Origin: Delphinus delphis
Taxonomy: Eukaryota; Chordata; Mammalia; Artiodactyla; Delphinidae
Assembly: GCF_949987515.2 (NCBI RefSeq)
Contig: NC_082683.1
Coordinates: forward strand, 100,117,918 to 100,181,917
DNA length: 64,000 nt
Direction: 5' to 3'
In this document: positions 36,448 through 49,049 of the stretch, in pieces
Layout of the letters: the number at the start of each line of letters is the position of its first letter
How positions within the stretch are numbered: position 1 is the stretch's first letter
The notes under the pieces: model-generated
Databases searched by the model: none
What the model saw: only the letters and a program-made list of their open reading frames with translations
Told to the model about the DNA's origin: nothing
Made by a program: the position numbers and the translations under genes

Positions 36448-37409
36448 CTGAAAAATAATAAGTCAAAATGAATAACTATGCAGGTAAGAAAATTCAGAAT
36501 TCTACCTACTAATTACAGAATTCAAGTATCATTATAAGGCAATTCAGCAATTCCTGGAAATCAGCCCTTGTCTTAGTCTCAAAGTCAAGGATTTCATGTG
36601 TTATTGTTGGCAGCTATCAATCAGTTTCTCTCAGCTGAGCCCAGATACCATTCTCAGAATCCTCTCAGAGCACCACTATTCAATCAATGGAAACTACCGT
36701 ATCAAGAGAAAGCTATTTGCCGTCCCACGCATTTGGTAAATATCCTACCTAGATTCCTATTAATTATTCTTCCTTTTAAAAGTCCTGGAATACTTATATT
36801 AAACCTCAAAAATAATATGATGCAAAAAAGGTATTAATGATACATCTCATGAAAAACCCACATTTAGAGCTGAACTACTCTTACTGTAGAAATAATGAGG
36901 TGATATGTTTCAGTAAGAAACCATGAATATATCCCATAACCACTTCTGCACTGTCAATCTATTTGGAGATGCTTTAATCACTCATTCATGTAATAGTGTT
37001 AATAAAACTGGGATTTTGGAAGAGATCTATAGCTCAGGACCTGATTAGTCACATTTTAATAGTTTCCAGTAAATTTTAAGTTTTTAACTGCAAATTGAAA
37101 GTTCACTTGCCCTTCCTCAATTCTTGCTTTTTAAACAAATTTTCAATTTTTTCATTATTTAACAAAGTGTTTTAAACTTGGATTTAAACCAAAGAATTCT
37201 TCAAATGACAACATGTATTGTAAAATAGAAGACACAGAAATTAAATTCATCTACAAATCCAGCAAAAAACATGAATATAACTGGGGGTTGAGGGAGGGGT
37301 ACATTAGAGTTCTGAACAGTGTACACTACAGATATATATTATTATTTCAGTTCGCTGAAGCTTGTCCACAGTATTGAAAGAAAAATAATTAGATCAGGAA
37401 AAAAAAATG

Positions 37410-37830
37410 TTACTGCAATGGTTAAGTTTATGTCTCAACTTGGCTAGAATATGGTACTCAGTTGTTTGGCCAAACACCAATCCAGATGCTGCTGCAATGG
37501 TATTTTTTAGATGTCACTGACACTTAAATCAGTAGACTCTGAGTAAAACATAATGAGGGTGGGCCTCTAATTAGTTGAAGACCTTAAGAGAAAAGACTGA
37601 GGTCCCCAGAGCAAGAAGGAATTTTGCCTCGATTCAAGACTAGCACCAATTCTTCCCTTTGTCTCCACCCTGCTAACTGCCCTGCAGGTTTCAGACTTGC
37701 CAGCCCTAACAATCAAGTGGACCAATTAATTCCTTAACCTCTGTCACCTCTCTCTCTCTCTCTCTCTCCACACACACCCCTCTCCTATTGGTGCTATTTC
37801 TCTGGAGAACCCTAATACGTATACCGAGAG
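37410..37830 (+). repeat. Ancient interspersed repeat, family not assigned, with (TC)n
   Basis: tatgtctcaacttggctaga, cttaaatcagtagactctga, gggtgggcctctaattagtt, atttctctggagaaccctaa. This pattern is a well-known mammalian repeat, but I cannot name the family with confidence. It contains (TC)n(CA)n at 37748-37779. Confidence 0.55.
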
Positions 37831-37881
37831 ATACTTTTTTAAGGTGTTAAAGAAATGAGACGGTACCTCAGTTGACTTTAC

Positions 37882-38014
37882 CTGATGATCCTGGAGATAG
37901 GGCAGAGGGTCCTGGGGAGGGATTCATGGTGCTTGTGGGCTGTGGGGGTAGGTGACTGCCTGAGATGTATCTACTTAGTAGATTATCTAAACTACTTGAA
38001 CCAGCATCTTCCAA
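37882..38014 (-). CDS. TRIM33: TRIM33 exon 12: Ser/Pro-rich middle region
   Basis: This 133-nt exon has 44 codons plus the first base of a split Gly codon. It starts LEDAGSSSLDNLLSRY and ends PSALSPGSS. The stretch SSLDNLLSRYI resembles an LxxLL-type short helix in a disordered, phosphorylatable Ser/Pro context (inference). The acceptor is cttttag/TTGGAA and the donor is CAG/gtaaag. Confidence 0.95.
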
Positions 38015-38902
38015 CTAAAGAAAAAGAACAGAAAGATAAATTTGCTTTGATTAAAGCAGAGGAGAAGTTATTAATTTCATTAGTTTAATCATTTATGCTC
38101 ACAGTTTACTAATAAGCCGATTACCTTATATCAAACTTGGCTTAATTGTTCCTTCCTTATGCTTCCTCGAGGACCCAAATAGTATATAGTTTATGTGAAT
38201 ATAGCTATAATTAATATGCTTCAATAAATGATTGGGAGCTCAAGACAAAACCCAATAACCCACTAAATCCTTTGTGTTTTACTATGAAAATACCTCTGAC
38301 ACAGTCTTACATTTTTGCCTTTTTTCAAGGTTGATGCAGGATCCTGTTTTCAGCATCCTGCGCCTAGTATCAATATCCATGGTCCTGCCAGAATCATTCA
38401 ACTAAACAGGTATCGAATAATGTCAGTACCTAACTTCAGTGCTTTGAAAAGTCTGTATACTCAACAGAAAGCCTTTAGCCTGGGATATAAGTTCCCTTAT
38501 TACACTCAAAAAAGCCGGCAGTCAACAGGAAAACTGAGCCCTTTTCGCACTTTATATGCAGAAGGTTAAAGCCAGAGGAGCTCGCACTGTGACTGCGAGC
38601 TGGTTCCCAATTTGAATATCAGTCCCCTGTTTTTAAACATCCCACCCACAATGAAGAACTGTGATGATGAAATGAGAAAATATTTATGTAAGAAATAGTA
38701 ACAAACACTACTTAATTATGAAAATTACCTTAAGAAAAATATTACACTATTCCATATCAGAGATAGTTAAACTATTCTTACTTAACTGCTAATCTTCTTG
38801 CTTACTGATCTACTTTTACCCACACCTGCCTCTTTTAATCTTCTACTAGAGGCAAGATTACTTTTTAGGGAAATCTACTTCTCATTCAAATCAGAAAACT
38901 GC

Positions 38903-39222
38903 GGGACTTCCCGAGTGGTCCAATGGTTAAGAATCCGTCTTGCAATACAGAGGACGCCAGTTCGATACCTGGTTGGGGAACTAAGATCCCACATGGCGTG
39001 TGGCAACTAAGCCTGCTCACCGTGACTACAGAGCCCATGAGCTCTGGAGCCTGCATGCCACAAATAGAGAGCCTGCATGCCGCAACTACTGAGCCAGTGC
39101 ACTCTGGAGCCCAAGCACCACAACTAGAGAGAAGTCCGCGAACCACAACGGAAGATCCCACATGCCCCAACTAAGACCCAATGCAGCCAAAAATTAAATA
39201 AATAAATATATATTTTTAAAAA
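38903..39222 (+). mobile_element. CHR-type SINE, long form, with target-site duplication
   Basis: gggacttcccgagtggtcca, ending acccaatgcagccaaaaatt plus an AT-rich tail. The flanking cagaaaactg occurs at about 38892 and 39225. Confidence 0.9.
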
Positions 39223-39890
39223 AACAGAAAACTGAACATATACATTTACTTCTCACTCTCCTCTCAAAATCACACTGATTTTCAAGGCTATAAAACAGGA
39301 AAGAATGGCATCAAAGCAGAAACTTTGAAGAAAACTATAGATACAAACCAAGGTAGGACTGGATTGATATAAAAATGATCAGAATAAAGCAGCTCACAAC
39401 ACATTACAGGCAAGGGAGGACTCTCCTAAAGTAAATAGTTTTCATCAATATAAGTTGACCCTATCAGCAAAGTGGGTACAGAGGGAATGTACCTCAATAT
39501 AATAAGGGCCATTTATGATAAGCCCACAGCTAACATGACACCTAACAGTGAAAAGCTGAAGAAGTGAAAGCTTCTCCTGTAAGATCAGGAACAAGACAAG
39601 GATGCCCACTCTCACCACTTTTATTCAACATAGTATTGGAAGTCCTAGCCAGAGAATTAGACAAGAAAAAGAAATAAAAGGAATCCAAATTGGAAAGGAA
39701 GAAATCAAACTGTCACTATTTGCAGATGACATGATATTATATATAGAAAATCCTAAAGACTCCACCAAAAAACTGTAAGAATAAATGAATTCAGTAAAGT
39801 TGCAAGACACAAAATCAATATATGAAAATCTACTGCATTTCTATATATTAATAATGAACTACCAGAAAGAGAAATTAAGAAAACAATCCC

Positions 39891-40012
39891 AGGAGAGTTC
39901 CCTGGTGGTCTAGTGGTTAGGATGCCAGGCTTTCACTACCAGGCCCAGGTTCAACCCCTGGTCAGGGAAATGAGATTCTGCAAGCCATGCGGTGTGGCCA
40001 AATAAAGTGCAT

Positions 40013-40067
<55 letters not shown>

Positions 40068-40082
40068 AAAAAGAGAAAGAAA
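39891..40082 (+). mobile_element. SINE with (AC)n tail, flanked by a target-site duplication
   Basis: gagttccctggtggtctagt to ggtgtggccaaataaag, then (AC)n at 40016-40064 and a GA-rich end. aagaaaacaatccc on the left and aagaaaacaattcc on the right are the duplicated target. Confidence 0.8.
40016..40064. repeat. (AC)n microsatellite
   Basis: About 24 uninterrupted AC units at the 3' end of the SINE. Likely length-polymorphic. Confidence 0.95.
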
Positions 40083-40999
40083 AAAAGAAAACAATTCCAT
40101 TTAAAATCATATGAAAAAGCATAAACCAGAAATAAATTTAACCAAGGAGGTCAAAGATATCTACACTGAAAACTGTAAAACACTGAGAAAAGAAACTGAA
40201 GAAGATACATGTAAGGATACTCTGGGCTCATGGATTAGAAAAATTAATATTGTTAAAATGTCCACAATACCCAAAGCAATCTACAAATTCAATGCAATCC
40301 CTATCAAAATTCCAATGGCATTTTTCACAGAAATAGAACAGTCCTACAATTTCTGTGGAACCACAAAAAAACCCAAATAGCCAAAGAAATCTTGAGAAAG
40401 AAGAAAGCTGGAAGCATCACAGGCCAGGATATCAAACTATATTACAAAGCTACAGTAATCAAAACAGTATGGTGTCGGCATAAAACCAGACATACAGATC
40501 AATGGAACAAAATAAAAAGGCCAGAAATAAACCTACACCTATATGGTCAGTTAATTTAAGACAAAGAAGCCAAGAATATACAAAGGGGAAAGGACAGTCT
40601 CTTCAATAAACAATGTTGGACAGTTGGAAAACTGGACAACCACATGCAAAAGAATGGAATCAGACTACTATCTTACACATACACAGAAATCAACTCAAAA
40701 TGGATTAAAGAACTGAAATGTAAGACGTGAAACCATAAAACTTCTAGAAGAAAACATAGGCAGTAAGCTCCTGGACGCTGATCTTGGCAATCATCTTTTG
40801 GATCTGATTCCAAAAGCAAAAATAAACAAGTGGAACTACATCAAACTAAAGAGCTTTTGCACAGCAAAGGAAACCATCAACAAAATGAAACTTACTGAAT
40901 GAGAGAAAATATTCACAAATCATATATCTGATAAAGGGTTAATATCCAAAATACATAAAGAACTCATACAACTCAATAGCAAAAAATCAAACAATTCAG

Positions 41000-41128
41000 G
41001 GACTTCCCTGGAGTCCAGCGGTTAAGACTCTGTGCTTCCACTGCAGAGGGTGGGGATTCAACCCCTGGCTGGGGAACTAAGATCCTGCATGCTGCAAGGC
41101 ACAGCCAAAAAAACAAAACAAAAAACCC
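41000..41128 (+). mobile_element. Short CHR-related SINE
   Basis: gggacttccctggagtccag, ending aaggcacagccaaaaaaac with an A-rich tail. It lies within the L1 and 30 bp from the next SINE. Confidence 0.85.
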
Positions 41129-41157
41129 GCAAACAACCCAGTTAAAAATTGGGCAGA

Positions 41158-41520
41158 GGGACTTCCCTGGTGGTCCAGTGGTAGAGAAACCACCTTCCAC
41201 TGCAGGGGACGCAGGTTCGATCCCTGGTCGGGGAACTAAGATCCCACATGTCACGGAGCAACTAAGCCCACGCAACACAACCACTGAGCTCATGCACCTC
41301 AACGAGAGACCGGGCACGCTGCAAACTACAGAGCCCTCACACTCTGGACCCTGTGCATCACAAGCACAGAGCCCACGTGCCCTGGAGCCTGCAGGCCACA
41401 ACTAGAGAGAGAAAACCCACAAGCCACAACTAGAGAGAAGCCCACACACCACAACAAAGAACCTGTGCCACAATGGAAGATCCTGTGTGCCACAACTAAG
41501 ACCCAACACAGCCAAAAAAA
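41158..41520 (+). mobile_element. CHR-type SINE, long form
   Basis: agggacttccctggtggtcc, ending gacccaacacagccaaaaaa. Within the L1. Confidence 0.88.
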
Positions 41521-41883
41521 AAAGGGCAGAGAATCTGAATAGACATTTTTCCAAAGAAGACATAGAGATGACCAGCAGTTACATGCAAAGGTGCACAACA
41601 TCACTAATCATCAGGGAAATGAAAATCAAAACCACGACAAGCTATCACCTCACCCCAGTTAGAATGGCTATTAAAAAGACAAGAGATAACAGGTGTTGGT
41701 AAGGATGTAGAGAAAAAGGAACCTTGTGCACTGTAGTGGTAATGTAAATTGGTACATCCACTATGGAAAACAGTATAGAAATTTCTTAAAAAATTAAAAA
41801 TAGAACTGTCATATGATCCAGCAATTCCACTCCCGGGTATTTATATGAAGGAAAAAAAAAAAGAAACAAAAACACTAATTTAA

Positions 41884-42017
41884 AAAAAAATTTTTATTTA
41901 TGTTTTTGGCTGCACTGCATGGCATGCAAGATCTTAGTTCCCAGACCAAAGGTCAAACCCATGCCCCCTGCAGTGGAAGTACAGAGTCTTAACCACTGGA
42001 CCGCCAGGGAAGTCCCC
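41884..42017 (-). mobile_element. Short CHR-related SINE
   Basis: tttttggctgcactgcatgg, ending actggaccgccagggaagtcc. Opposite orientation to the host L1. Confidence 0.85.
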
Positions 42018-42699
42018 CAAAACACAAATTTGAAACATATATGCACCCCCATGTTCACTGCAACATTATTTATAATAACAAAGTTATGGAAGCAACCTAA
42101 GTGTCCATCAACAGATGAACAGATAAAGTTACAGCTGAATGAATAAAGAATATGTGCTATATCTATATACACAATGGAATATTAGCCATAAAAAAAAGGA
42201 AATCTTGTCATTTGTGACAATATGGATGGACCTGAAGGCATTAAGCTAAGTGAGATAAGTCAGACAGAGAAAGACAAATACCACATGATCTCAGTTATAT
42301 GTGGAATTTAAAAACAAACAAACAAACATAGAATCAAGCTTGTAAATACAGAGATAGATCTGTGGTTGCCAGAGTTGGTAGGTGGGTGAAATGGGTGAAA
42401 GGAATCGAAAGGTACAAACTTCTAGTTATAAAATAAATCATAAGGAGGTAATGTACAGCATGGTGACTATAAGTAATACTCTACTGTATATCTGAAAGTT
42501 GTTAAGAGAGAAAAATCTTCAAAGCCCTCATCTCATACACACAAAATTTTTACACTATGTGTGGTGACTGATGTTAACTAGAATTATTGTGATAATCATT
42601 TTGCAATGTATGCAAATATCAAATTACTATGTTGAACAACTGAAATTAATATATGTTACATGTCAATTATACCTCAATTTAAAAAAAGGTAAATAGGCC

Positions 42700-43920
42700 T
42701 TCCACAGAAAAGCCCTTTAAAAACCTCATCTCAAAGACATAAAAGGCTAAAGGTGAGAGTTTGCCGTGGGCTAGCTAGAGGGACGATTAAGAGATATTAG
42801 GAGTTGCGCCTGCTCAGTGGTCAGAGCTACTGGCCAAGGATCCACTTGTAAGCTGTAACTACAGGAAAATCCCTAGCTGCAACTAGAGTTAACTAGAGGA
42901 TTTGTGAAGAGGGGCAGTTCCTAACATGGGCCACAGATAAAATTTGCGCTATATCTCACCTAAACATAAAGGAGGAGAGGATGATTCAAAACAGACATGA
43001 AAGTCGCAAGTTACCTACTTCTACTCCCACTCCCACTCCTTTTATACTCTCCCACCTGCGATTTATATCTCTGGCCAGAGAGACAACACTAAGGCTACAA
43101 GAGTGGAAAGATTAGGAAGAAGCAAACCGCCAAGTACATAACTTCCCTGATGCCACTACAGCACCAACATGGAAATGCTAGCTGATTTACCTCGATATTT
43201 CACCAGACATGGATGAAGAGTCACTATATATAAAGTTACAAGTCTAACGGGAAAAATATTAATTCACATATTCATTAAACCAATGTTTTTTAAGCATCCT
43301 TAAATAATTGCATGGAATAGGTAAGTGTTATATAAATAACTTCTATGAATTCAAAGGAAAAAGACGATCCACAAAAAAATTCAAATAATCAATGAACCTG
43401 AGAAAAGATAACAAACCACATGAAAAAAAGAAATGTAAATGAAATAACCAAACATGATTTTTACCTATCATATTGGTAAAGATGGAAGACAGCCAGTACT
43501 GGGAACACAGTACAGAAATGGGTATTCTATAACATTTAAATTTACATGTGAATATCTGAAAGACACACATGGTTTTCCCAAGACTTCATATTATCCAGTA
43601 TAGTATACAGATAAATTAAGTACATAGTTTCCAAATACGGAAAATTGTTTACAAAGAATTTAATATATCATTAGAATACTACATCTATTAATTATAATCT
43701 AATCTGAACAGATTCTAATATTCATTTAGCTACTGAAAAAGTATTTAGGTTCATCATGTATCCCCTAAAGGTCAAAATTACTACCACATATTATAACTCC
43801 ACTGGAGATGGATAGTAGAGTGAAATAAAAAATAATTCAAGTTGAGAGAATTCTCTTTAAATCAACTTCTACTCTACACTGGATAGCTGTAATGATCAGT
43901 ATTAAGATATATCAACAAAT
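42700..43920. other. TRIM33 intron 11 segment, no repeat recognised
   Basis: A GC-richer patch at 42750-43100 (gggctagctagagggacgat, gcctgctcagtggtcagagc) stands out from the AT-rich intron. I see no open frame with splice sites in it. The cassette-exon candidate follows at 43923-44033. Confidence 0.5.
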
Positions 43921-43922
43921 AC

Positions 43923-44033
43923 CTGAAATTGCTTTGTATTTACTTCCTGTCTGCGTTGCATAGTTAATGCTACTTTGTCTGCTTCCTGTGTAACCTCCCC
44001 CAGGATTCTTTTCTTTTCACTATACCACGGAAA
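43923..44033 (-). CDS. Candidate unannotated cassette exon inside TRIM33 intron 11
   Basis: On the minus strand this 111-nt block is preceded by a good polypyrimidine tract and acceptor (ctttttttcctatcctgtag) and followed by the donor CAG/gtattt. It contains 37 whole codons with no stop. Both ends are phase 0, the same as the junction between exons 11 and 12, so inclusion would add 37 residues in frame. The peptide starts FPWYSEKKRILGEV and ends QEVNTKQFQ. It is charged and helix-prone. It is not obviously from any repeat, and its GC content is higher than its surroundings. I do not recognise it in TRIM33 isoforms known to me. It could be a real tissue-specific exon, a pseudo-exon or chance. 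A 37-codon open frame alone is not rare; the combination of signals is what counts. Confidence 0.4.
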
Positions 44034-44164
44034 CTACAGGATAGGAAAAAAAGTAGATGAATCTTCAAGAGACGATAGGTTTGCTTCCCTTTCTATTTTT
44101 GATTAATATGGTTAACTACTTCTTACTGTGGTTGTACTTCTGTGGTACCCACCTCTAATTGCTC

Positions 44165-44865
44165 TTAAAAGCAGGTGACAATAACGAGCGTTGGCAAGGA
44201 TGTGGAAAAATTGAAATCCTCATACACTGACACTGTTGGTGGGAATGTAACATGGTGCACCCACTGTGGAAAAGAGTTTGGCAGTTCCTCAAAAACTTAA
44301 ACATACAATATGACCCTGAAATTCTACTCCTAGAAATTTGCATAGAGAACTGGTAACCTACAAGTTCACAAAAACTTACACACAAAAGTTCATAGCATTA
44401 TTCCTAATAGCCAAGAAGTGGAAACCCAAATGTCCATCAACTGATGGATGGAGGAACAAATGTGGTATATTCACAGAATGGAATATTCAGCCATAAGAAG
44501 GAATTAAGTACTGATACATGCTTCAACGTGTTTAGACCTGATAAACATTATGCTAAGATAAAGAAGCCAGACACAAAAGACCACATATTGCATCATTCCA
44601 TTCATACAAAATGTCCAGAATAGGCAAATCCATAAAAACAAAGTAAATTTGTGATTTCCAAGGGCTGGGAAAGAGGGGAATGGAGAGTGGACTGCAAATG
44701 GGTAGTTTCTTTCGGGGTGATGAAAATGTTCTGGAATTAGTCAGTGGTGATAGTTGCACCATGTTGTGAATATACTAAGAACCACTGACTGAATTGTATG
44801 TACATTTTTTAAAGTTGGATTTTATGGTACGTGAATTATATCTCAGTTTTTTAAAGGAGTCAATA
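44165..44865 (+). mobile_element. Old L1 3'-end fragment
   Basis: cgttggcaaggatgtggaaa, gtccatcaactgatggatgg, cagaatggaatattcagcca, then a 3' tail ending tatctcagttttttaaa. Diverged L1M type. Confidence 0.7.
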
Positions 44866-45419
44866 CTTTAATAAATCAGTAAATAAAAATAAGGTTAGGC
44901 ATTATGTCTGCAAGGAAGAGAAGGTTCATAAGAGAAGGTATGGATTCTGCTCCTTCTACCCCACTTTAACTAAAGATGGGAGGGGATATATTCTGGAGCC
45001 TCTTGTTTTGATTTCAAAGTTCTCCTGGGAAAAGATGACAAGGAAGATCTAATAATGACCCATTTCCCTTATGATGCCCAGCTTTTCAAAGATGTGGAGC
45101 ATCCACCCTTCCTCTATCTGCTCTCTGTGACAGTGGCCCTAGCAGATTATGTTAAGTTTGACATGAGCAACCTTTCTTTTCCCTTTGAAAGTTTCCTAAA
45201 AATTGGAACAAAGTCTTGTTTCTTTTTATCTTCAATGCCCAGGCACTTTAGCATGGAGTGCTTAGTAAAACTTAAATGACTCCTTTAATACTGTACCTAC
45301 CTCTCTCTGGTTGCCCAAAGGCCCTTAATACTCTACCTTTCCAGGCCTATGATCTCAAACCACCTCCTTGCTATCTCTATGGACAGAAGTGGGGAGAGAA
45401 CTGGACTTTCTCAGTTCAG

Positions 45420-45560
45420 TAATCAGGAGCTGGGCTTTGAATTCCAACTTACCCATTTACTGGGTGACACTGAGAAAGTCACTAACCATTCTTACTCTCT
45501 TCCATGAAATAGGGATATTATATATCATATGAGATGATTTCAAGCATTAAACTGAAAGTT
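45420..45560 (+). repeat. MIR SINE
   Basis: gggctttgaattccaactta, gggtgacactgagaaagtca, gaaatagggatattatatat. Forward orientation. Confidence 0.6.
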
Positions 45561-45659
45561 TATAAATTATAAGCTTACAACTTATAAATTTTACTTCTTA
45601 TTGATATATTCCAAAATTTTCCATTCTATATAGTAGTCTAGTACTCTCAACACCACTAC

Positions 45660-45893
45660 AGGGGCTTCCCTGGTGGCACAGTGGTTAAGAATCCGCCTGC
45701 CAATGCAGGGGACACGTGTTCAATCCCTGGTCCGGGAAGATCCCACATACCACAGAGCAAGTAAGCCCGTGCGTCACGACTACTGAAGCCCACGCACGCC
45801 ACCAACTACTGAAGCTCGCGAACCTAGAGCCCATGCTCCGCAACAAGAGAAGCCACCGCAGTGAGAAGCCTGTGCACCGCAACGAAGAGTAGA
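45660..45893 (+). mobile_element. CHR-type SINE
   Basis: aggggcttccctggtggcac to gcaccgcaacgaagagtaga. The tail is lost or truncated, and no clear target-site duplication was found. Confidence 0.85.
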
Positions 45894-46614
45894 GAGTCAC
45901 GGGTCCTAGTGTCTTAGTAATTTCACTGCTCCTTGCTCCCATGGTGACCCCTGACTCTGAATAACTCATACAATGCTTGAAATGACCCAGTACAACCTTC
46001 AAGTTTTATATTTACATTTAAAAATAAAATGCTTCTAATTCAAACGAATTTATGAAATTTCAGAGGGTACTGAATGATATTTTTCTTCAGGAAAACGTTA
46101 CAGGTGAAAGGGACAAGACAGCTCAGAGGCCCTTCCCATTCATCTTCTACTCCTCATTATTACTTCCTCTCTCAGTATACACCCCCCATCCCCACCCCCC
46201 CGCCACATGCCTAATATCTAGACCTTCCAATCTCTTCCTTTCTCCGTCCAACCTGTTTGCACCGGGGGTTGACTATCCCTTTTGTACCTAACAGAAGACT
46301 GACAAAAATTTAATTGTATTTTGGTACTGGGTCTCCTCTCTGGATCTAAACCTTCATCAGAAGTGCTTCATTTAACACAAAGTTTGCCTGCTGGCAGATA
46401 GATCAGCAAAGCTGACACTCTGTAGCTTTAAAATACTGAGGAGTGTTAGTTTTAGCACACATAACTTTTTAAAATTCAAATTATTTATACTCTACTTTTT
46501 GGAAATTTCAAAAAAAATATTGCTCCTGAATTAAAAGAAACAAAAACAACCAGAAATATATACTCTAAGTCCCTAATTAACACAAGGTTTTATATCTCTC
46601 ACTCAAATACAAAC

Positions 46615-46815
46615 CTGTATGGGTGGAATATCTGGCAGCGACGGAAGGTTTTCTGGATTGGTAACTGAAGGAATTAGTTCTATTGCTGTAACAGATGGGC
46701 TGGTGGGACCTCGATTTGCATTTGCCATAGTAGCTGTAGTAGGGCTGGTTGGATTGACTGGGTTGTTGTGCACTGACACAACAGGAAAGGGTCCAGCATG
46801 CCCTGGGTTTGAGTG
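46615..46815 (-). CDS. TRIM33: TRIM33 exon 11: middle region
   Basis: This 201-nt exon has 67 codons in phase 0. It starts HSNPGHAGPFPVVSVHNN and ends NLPSLPDIPPIQ. It is rich in Pro, Ser, Thr and Asn and contains short proline motifs. The acceptor is ctaacag/CACTCA and the donor is CAG/gtttgt. The following intron (8600 nt) is the largest complete one here. It contains an L1 with four SINEs and the unassigned cassette-exon candidate at 43923-44033. Confidence 0.96.
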
Positions 46816-48145
46816 CTGTTAGGAAAAAAGATGTTATCATTACTTGATCTGCCAGGATATCCAAATATGAACAATACCTTGACAACAAATTTCAGTTTAG
46901 GAAGGATACACAGGTTCAGAGTTTGATACCTGTGGCTGAGAGACAAAGAAGTAGGCCCTCTCAAACTTATGCAGGAAAAAAAAAATTCAAACATCATTTT
47001 TCTACTCATTTTTGTGTAGTATTTAGAAAAAAATAGACTTGCCAATAATTGTACCCTGTCAGACTGGTGATATGATTTTACTTCATAACAAAGATATATA
47101 TATAAATAGATGATCTGGAAGCCCATAGTTTTCAAACATCAGACCAGGAAAGCCACTGTTGTGCCTATATTTCACTCTGACACTTCTGTCTTTTTTAAAA
47201 TAAAAATAATTAATTGTATAATTGTGTATTATGTAACTGATATGGTAGAAAGAACAATGAATTTACAAATGGAAACGTGGTATCAATTCCTGACTCTTAA
47301 TACTATGTGACTTTAGGCCAAATCACAATCTTGGTAATTTAGAAATGTGGATAATGATGAATGAAAATGGATACCTGTCTTTATGAGGAGTGTTATGAGG
47401 ATCATTTAAGACAGTACACAGATTAAAATCTTTGGGAAATAAATTACTATACACATACAAATCATTTGAAGTATTTAAAAACTTAAAATTCTAACATTCA
47501 GTGATTTCTGTAGGAGCCCGAAAGTCTAAGGACAATGTTCTGAGATGGTTGGTTAATCCAATTATGTAGCTTCTGCACCTTTCCAAACGGTGTACCTCCC
47601 CCCTGGTAATAATTGAAGGCTTTCCAAGTACACTAAGGGGTACATGGGTATGTGAATACTTTTAAGGAAATTAAAGTCTAGATAGTCGACCTTCATATAT
47701 ACTTTTTTTCTGAAGAAAACCAAATTTACCTAAGAATGTGCCATGGTCTGTGAGTTCTTTTTTCCAACTACTTCTTTCACAACTGCCCTTCTCCTCCAAA
47801 AACAAAATACAAAACAACACATCTTTAACTCATGCCCAATCTTATCTAGCATATTGCCCCAGGGTGAAAAACAAAACAAACAAAAAATCTCCTGAAGAGA
47901 CAGACAAAGGTACAGTTGAAAATAAAGGTGTCAAGTTGCTGACAAAGTGCCTGGCTCTGAAACCTGGGTAATGGTTGAGTGGGTTCTGATATTTGGTGAT
48001 CAACAAAAACAAAGAAAGACCTGAAGAAGTTGTCAACTGATAAAAAAAAAGATTTTAAAAATCGTTTTTAATTCCCAGATACCAATTTTTGTGAACAAGT
48101 TTCCTGAGCATCACATGAAAACAATAACAAAAAAAAACTAGTAAT
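46816..48145. other. TRIM33 intron 10 segment with a MIR
   Basis: A forward MIR lies at about 47235-47460 (ttcctgactcttaatactat, gtgttatgaggatcatttaa). The rest is unique-looking, with no exon seen. Confidence 0.5.
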
Positions 48146-48159
48146 AAAAATCGGCGTTG

Positions 48160-48375
48160 GGGCTTCCCTGGTGGCGCAGTGGTTGAGAGTCCGCCTGCCG
48201 ATGCGGGGGACACGGGTTCGTGCTCCGGTCTGGGAGGATCCCACATGCCGCGGAGCGGCTGGACCCATGAGCCATGGCCGCTAAGCCTGCGCGTCCGGAG
48301 CCAGTGCTCCGCAACGGGCGAGGCCACAACAGTGAGAGGCCCGCGTACCGCCAAAAAAAAAAAAAAAAAAAAAAA
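48160..48375 (+). mobile_element. Young short-form CHR SINE with 14-bp target-site duplication
   Basis: gggcttccctggtggcgcag to gcgtaccgcc plus A tail. The flanks aaaaatcggcgttg at 48146-48159 and 48376-48389 are identical. CpGs are largely retained, so it is young. Confidence 0.95.
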
Positions 48376-49049
48376 AAAAATCGGCGTTGAATTCTGACTT
48401 ACTCTAACAGTACAAGGTAACAGACATACAAACAGGCATACATGAAGGAAGGGGAAAGGCTCCATGTATCTAATAAGAAATGTATATCTAAAAGAATTTT
48501 ATTTTTGTTTCCTAATAAACTTAAACCATGTAAATATATTTAAACAACTGTATAGGAATAATTGTAATGAAAATTTGGTCTAAAGAAAAAGTTTTAAAGT
48601 TTAATAACTGCATTATAAACTGGAAATTTAAGAATTTTCAAATTGCAACAGACATCTTTCCAGCAGAAAATTGCAACAAACTGATTCACAAGTCTATCAA
48701 ACTTGTGAATATCTTAAATATGTATCTTAAATATATTAAGATAAAATTCTGTAAAAGTAGAACAGAAATTCAAGTCCATGGGGAAAAGGGAGTATATAAT
48801 TTTGACTTTCAAAAAAGAACTTGCCTCTGTATTTGGGACTCCAGTGGATCCACTTAGAAGAATAATGTAAGGGTTTTACTTTACAATGTCAATATTTATA
48901 CAATACAATATGCTAAACAGTATGTCCTTTGCAACTATTTAAACTTAAACTTGTAATGGAAGTTTTAAATGTCAACCTTCAAATGTGAGGGAGTGTGTAT
49001 TTTTCAAAAGTCTTTCTGGAGGTAATTGGGCCAAAAAGTTGAAGGATCG

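Larger units (their letters stand above)
39460..42690 (+). mobile_element. 5'-truncated L1 carrying four SINEs
   Basis: ORF2 reverse transcriptase sequence is readable ([16 protein letters not shown] at about 39719-39766, motif intact), but stops follow (KKL then stop). The C-terminal ORF2 is at 40100-41700. The 3' end is near 42690 (caattatacctcaatttaaa). SINEs lie at 39891-40082, 41000-41128, 41158-41520 and 41884-42017. The element is inactive. Confidence 0.8.

Noticed and set aside
40016..40064. Regular short repeats as a possible CRISPR-like array
   Set aside because: It is a dinucleotide microsatellite in a eukaryotic intron; there are no spacers.
42750..43100. GC-richer patch in intron 11 as an exon or CpG promoter
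   Set aside because: No phase-compatible open frame with splice sites and too few CpGs to call a promoter.
46680..47135. A 151-residue minus-strand open frame overlapping TRIM33 exon 11
   Set aside because: It is out of frame with the exon and spans the acceptor into the intron, so it is a shadow frame.
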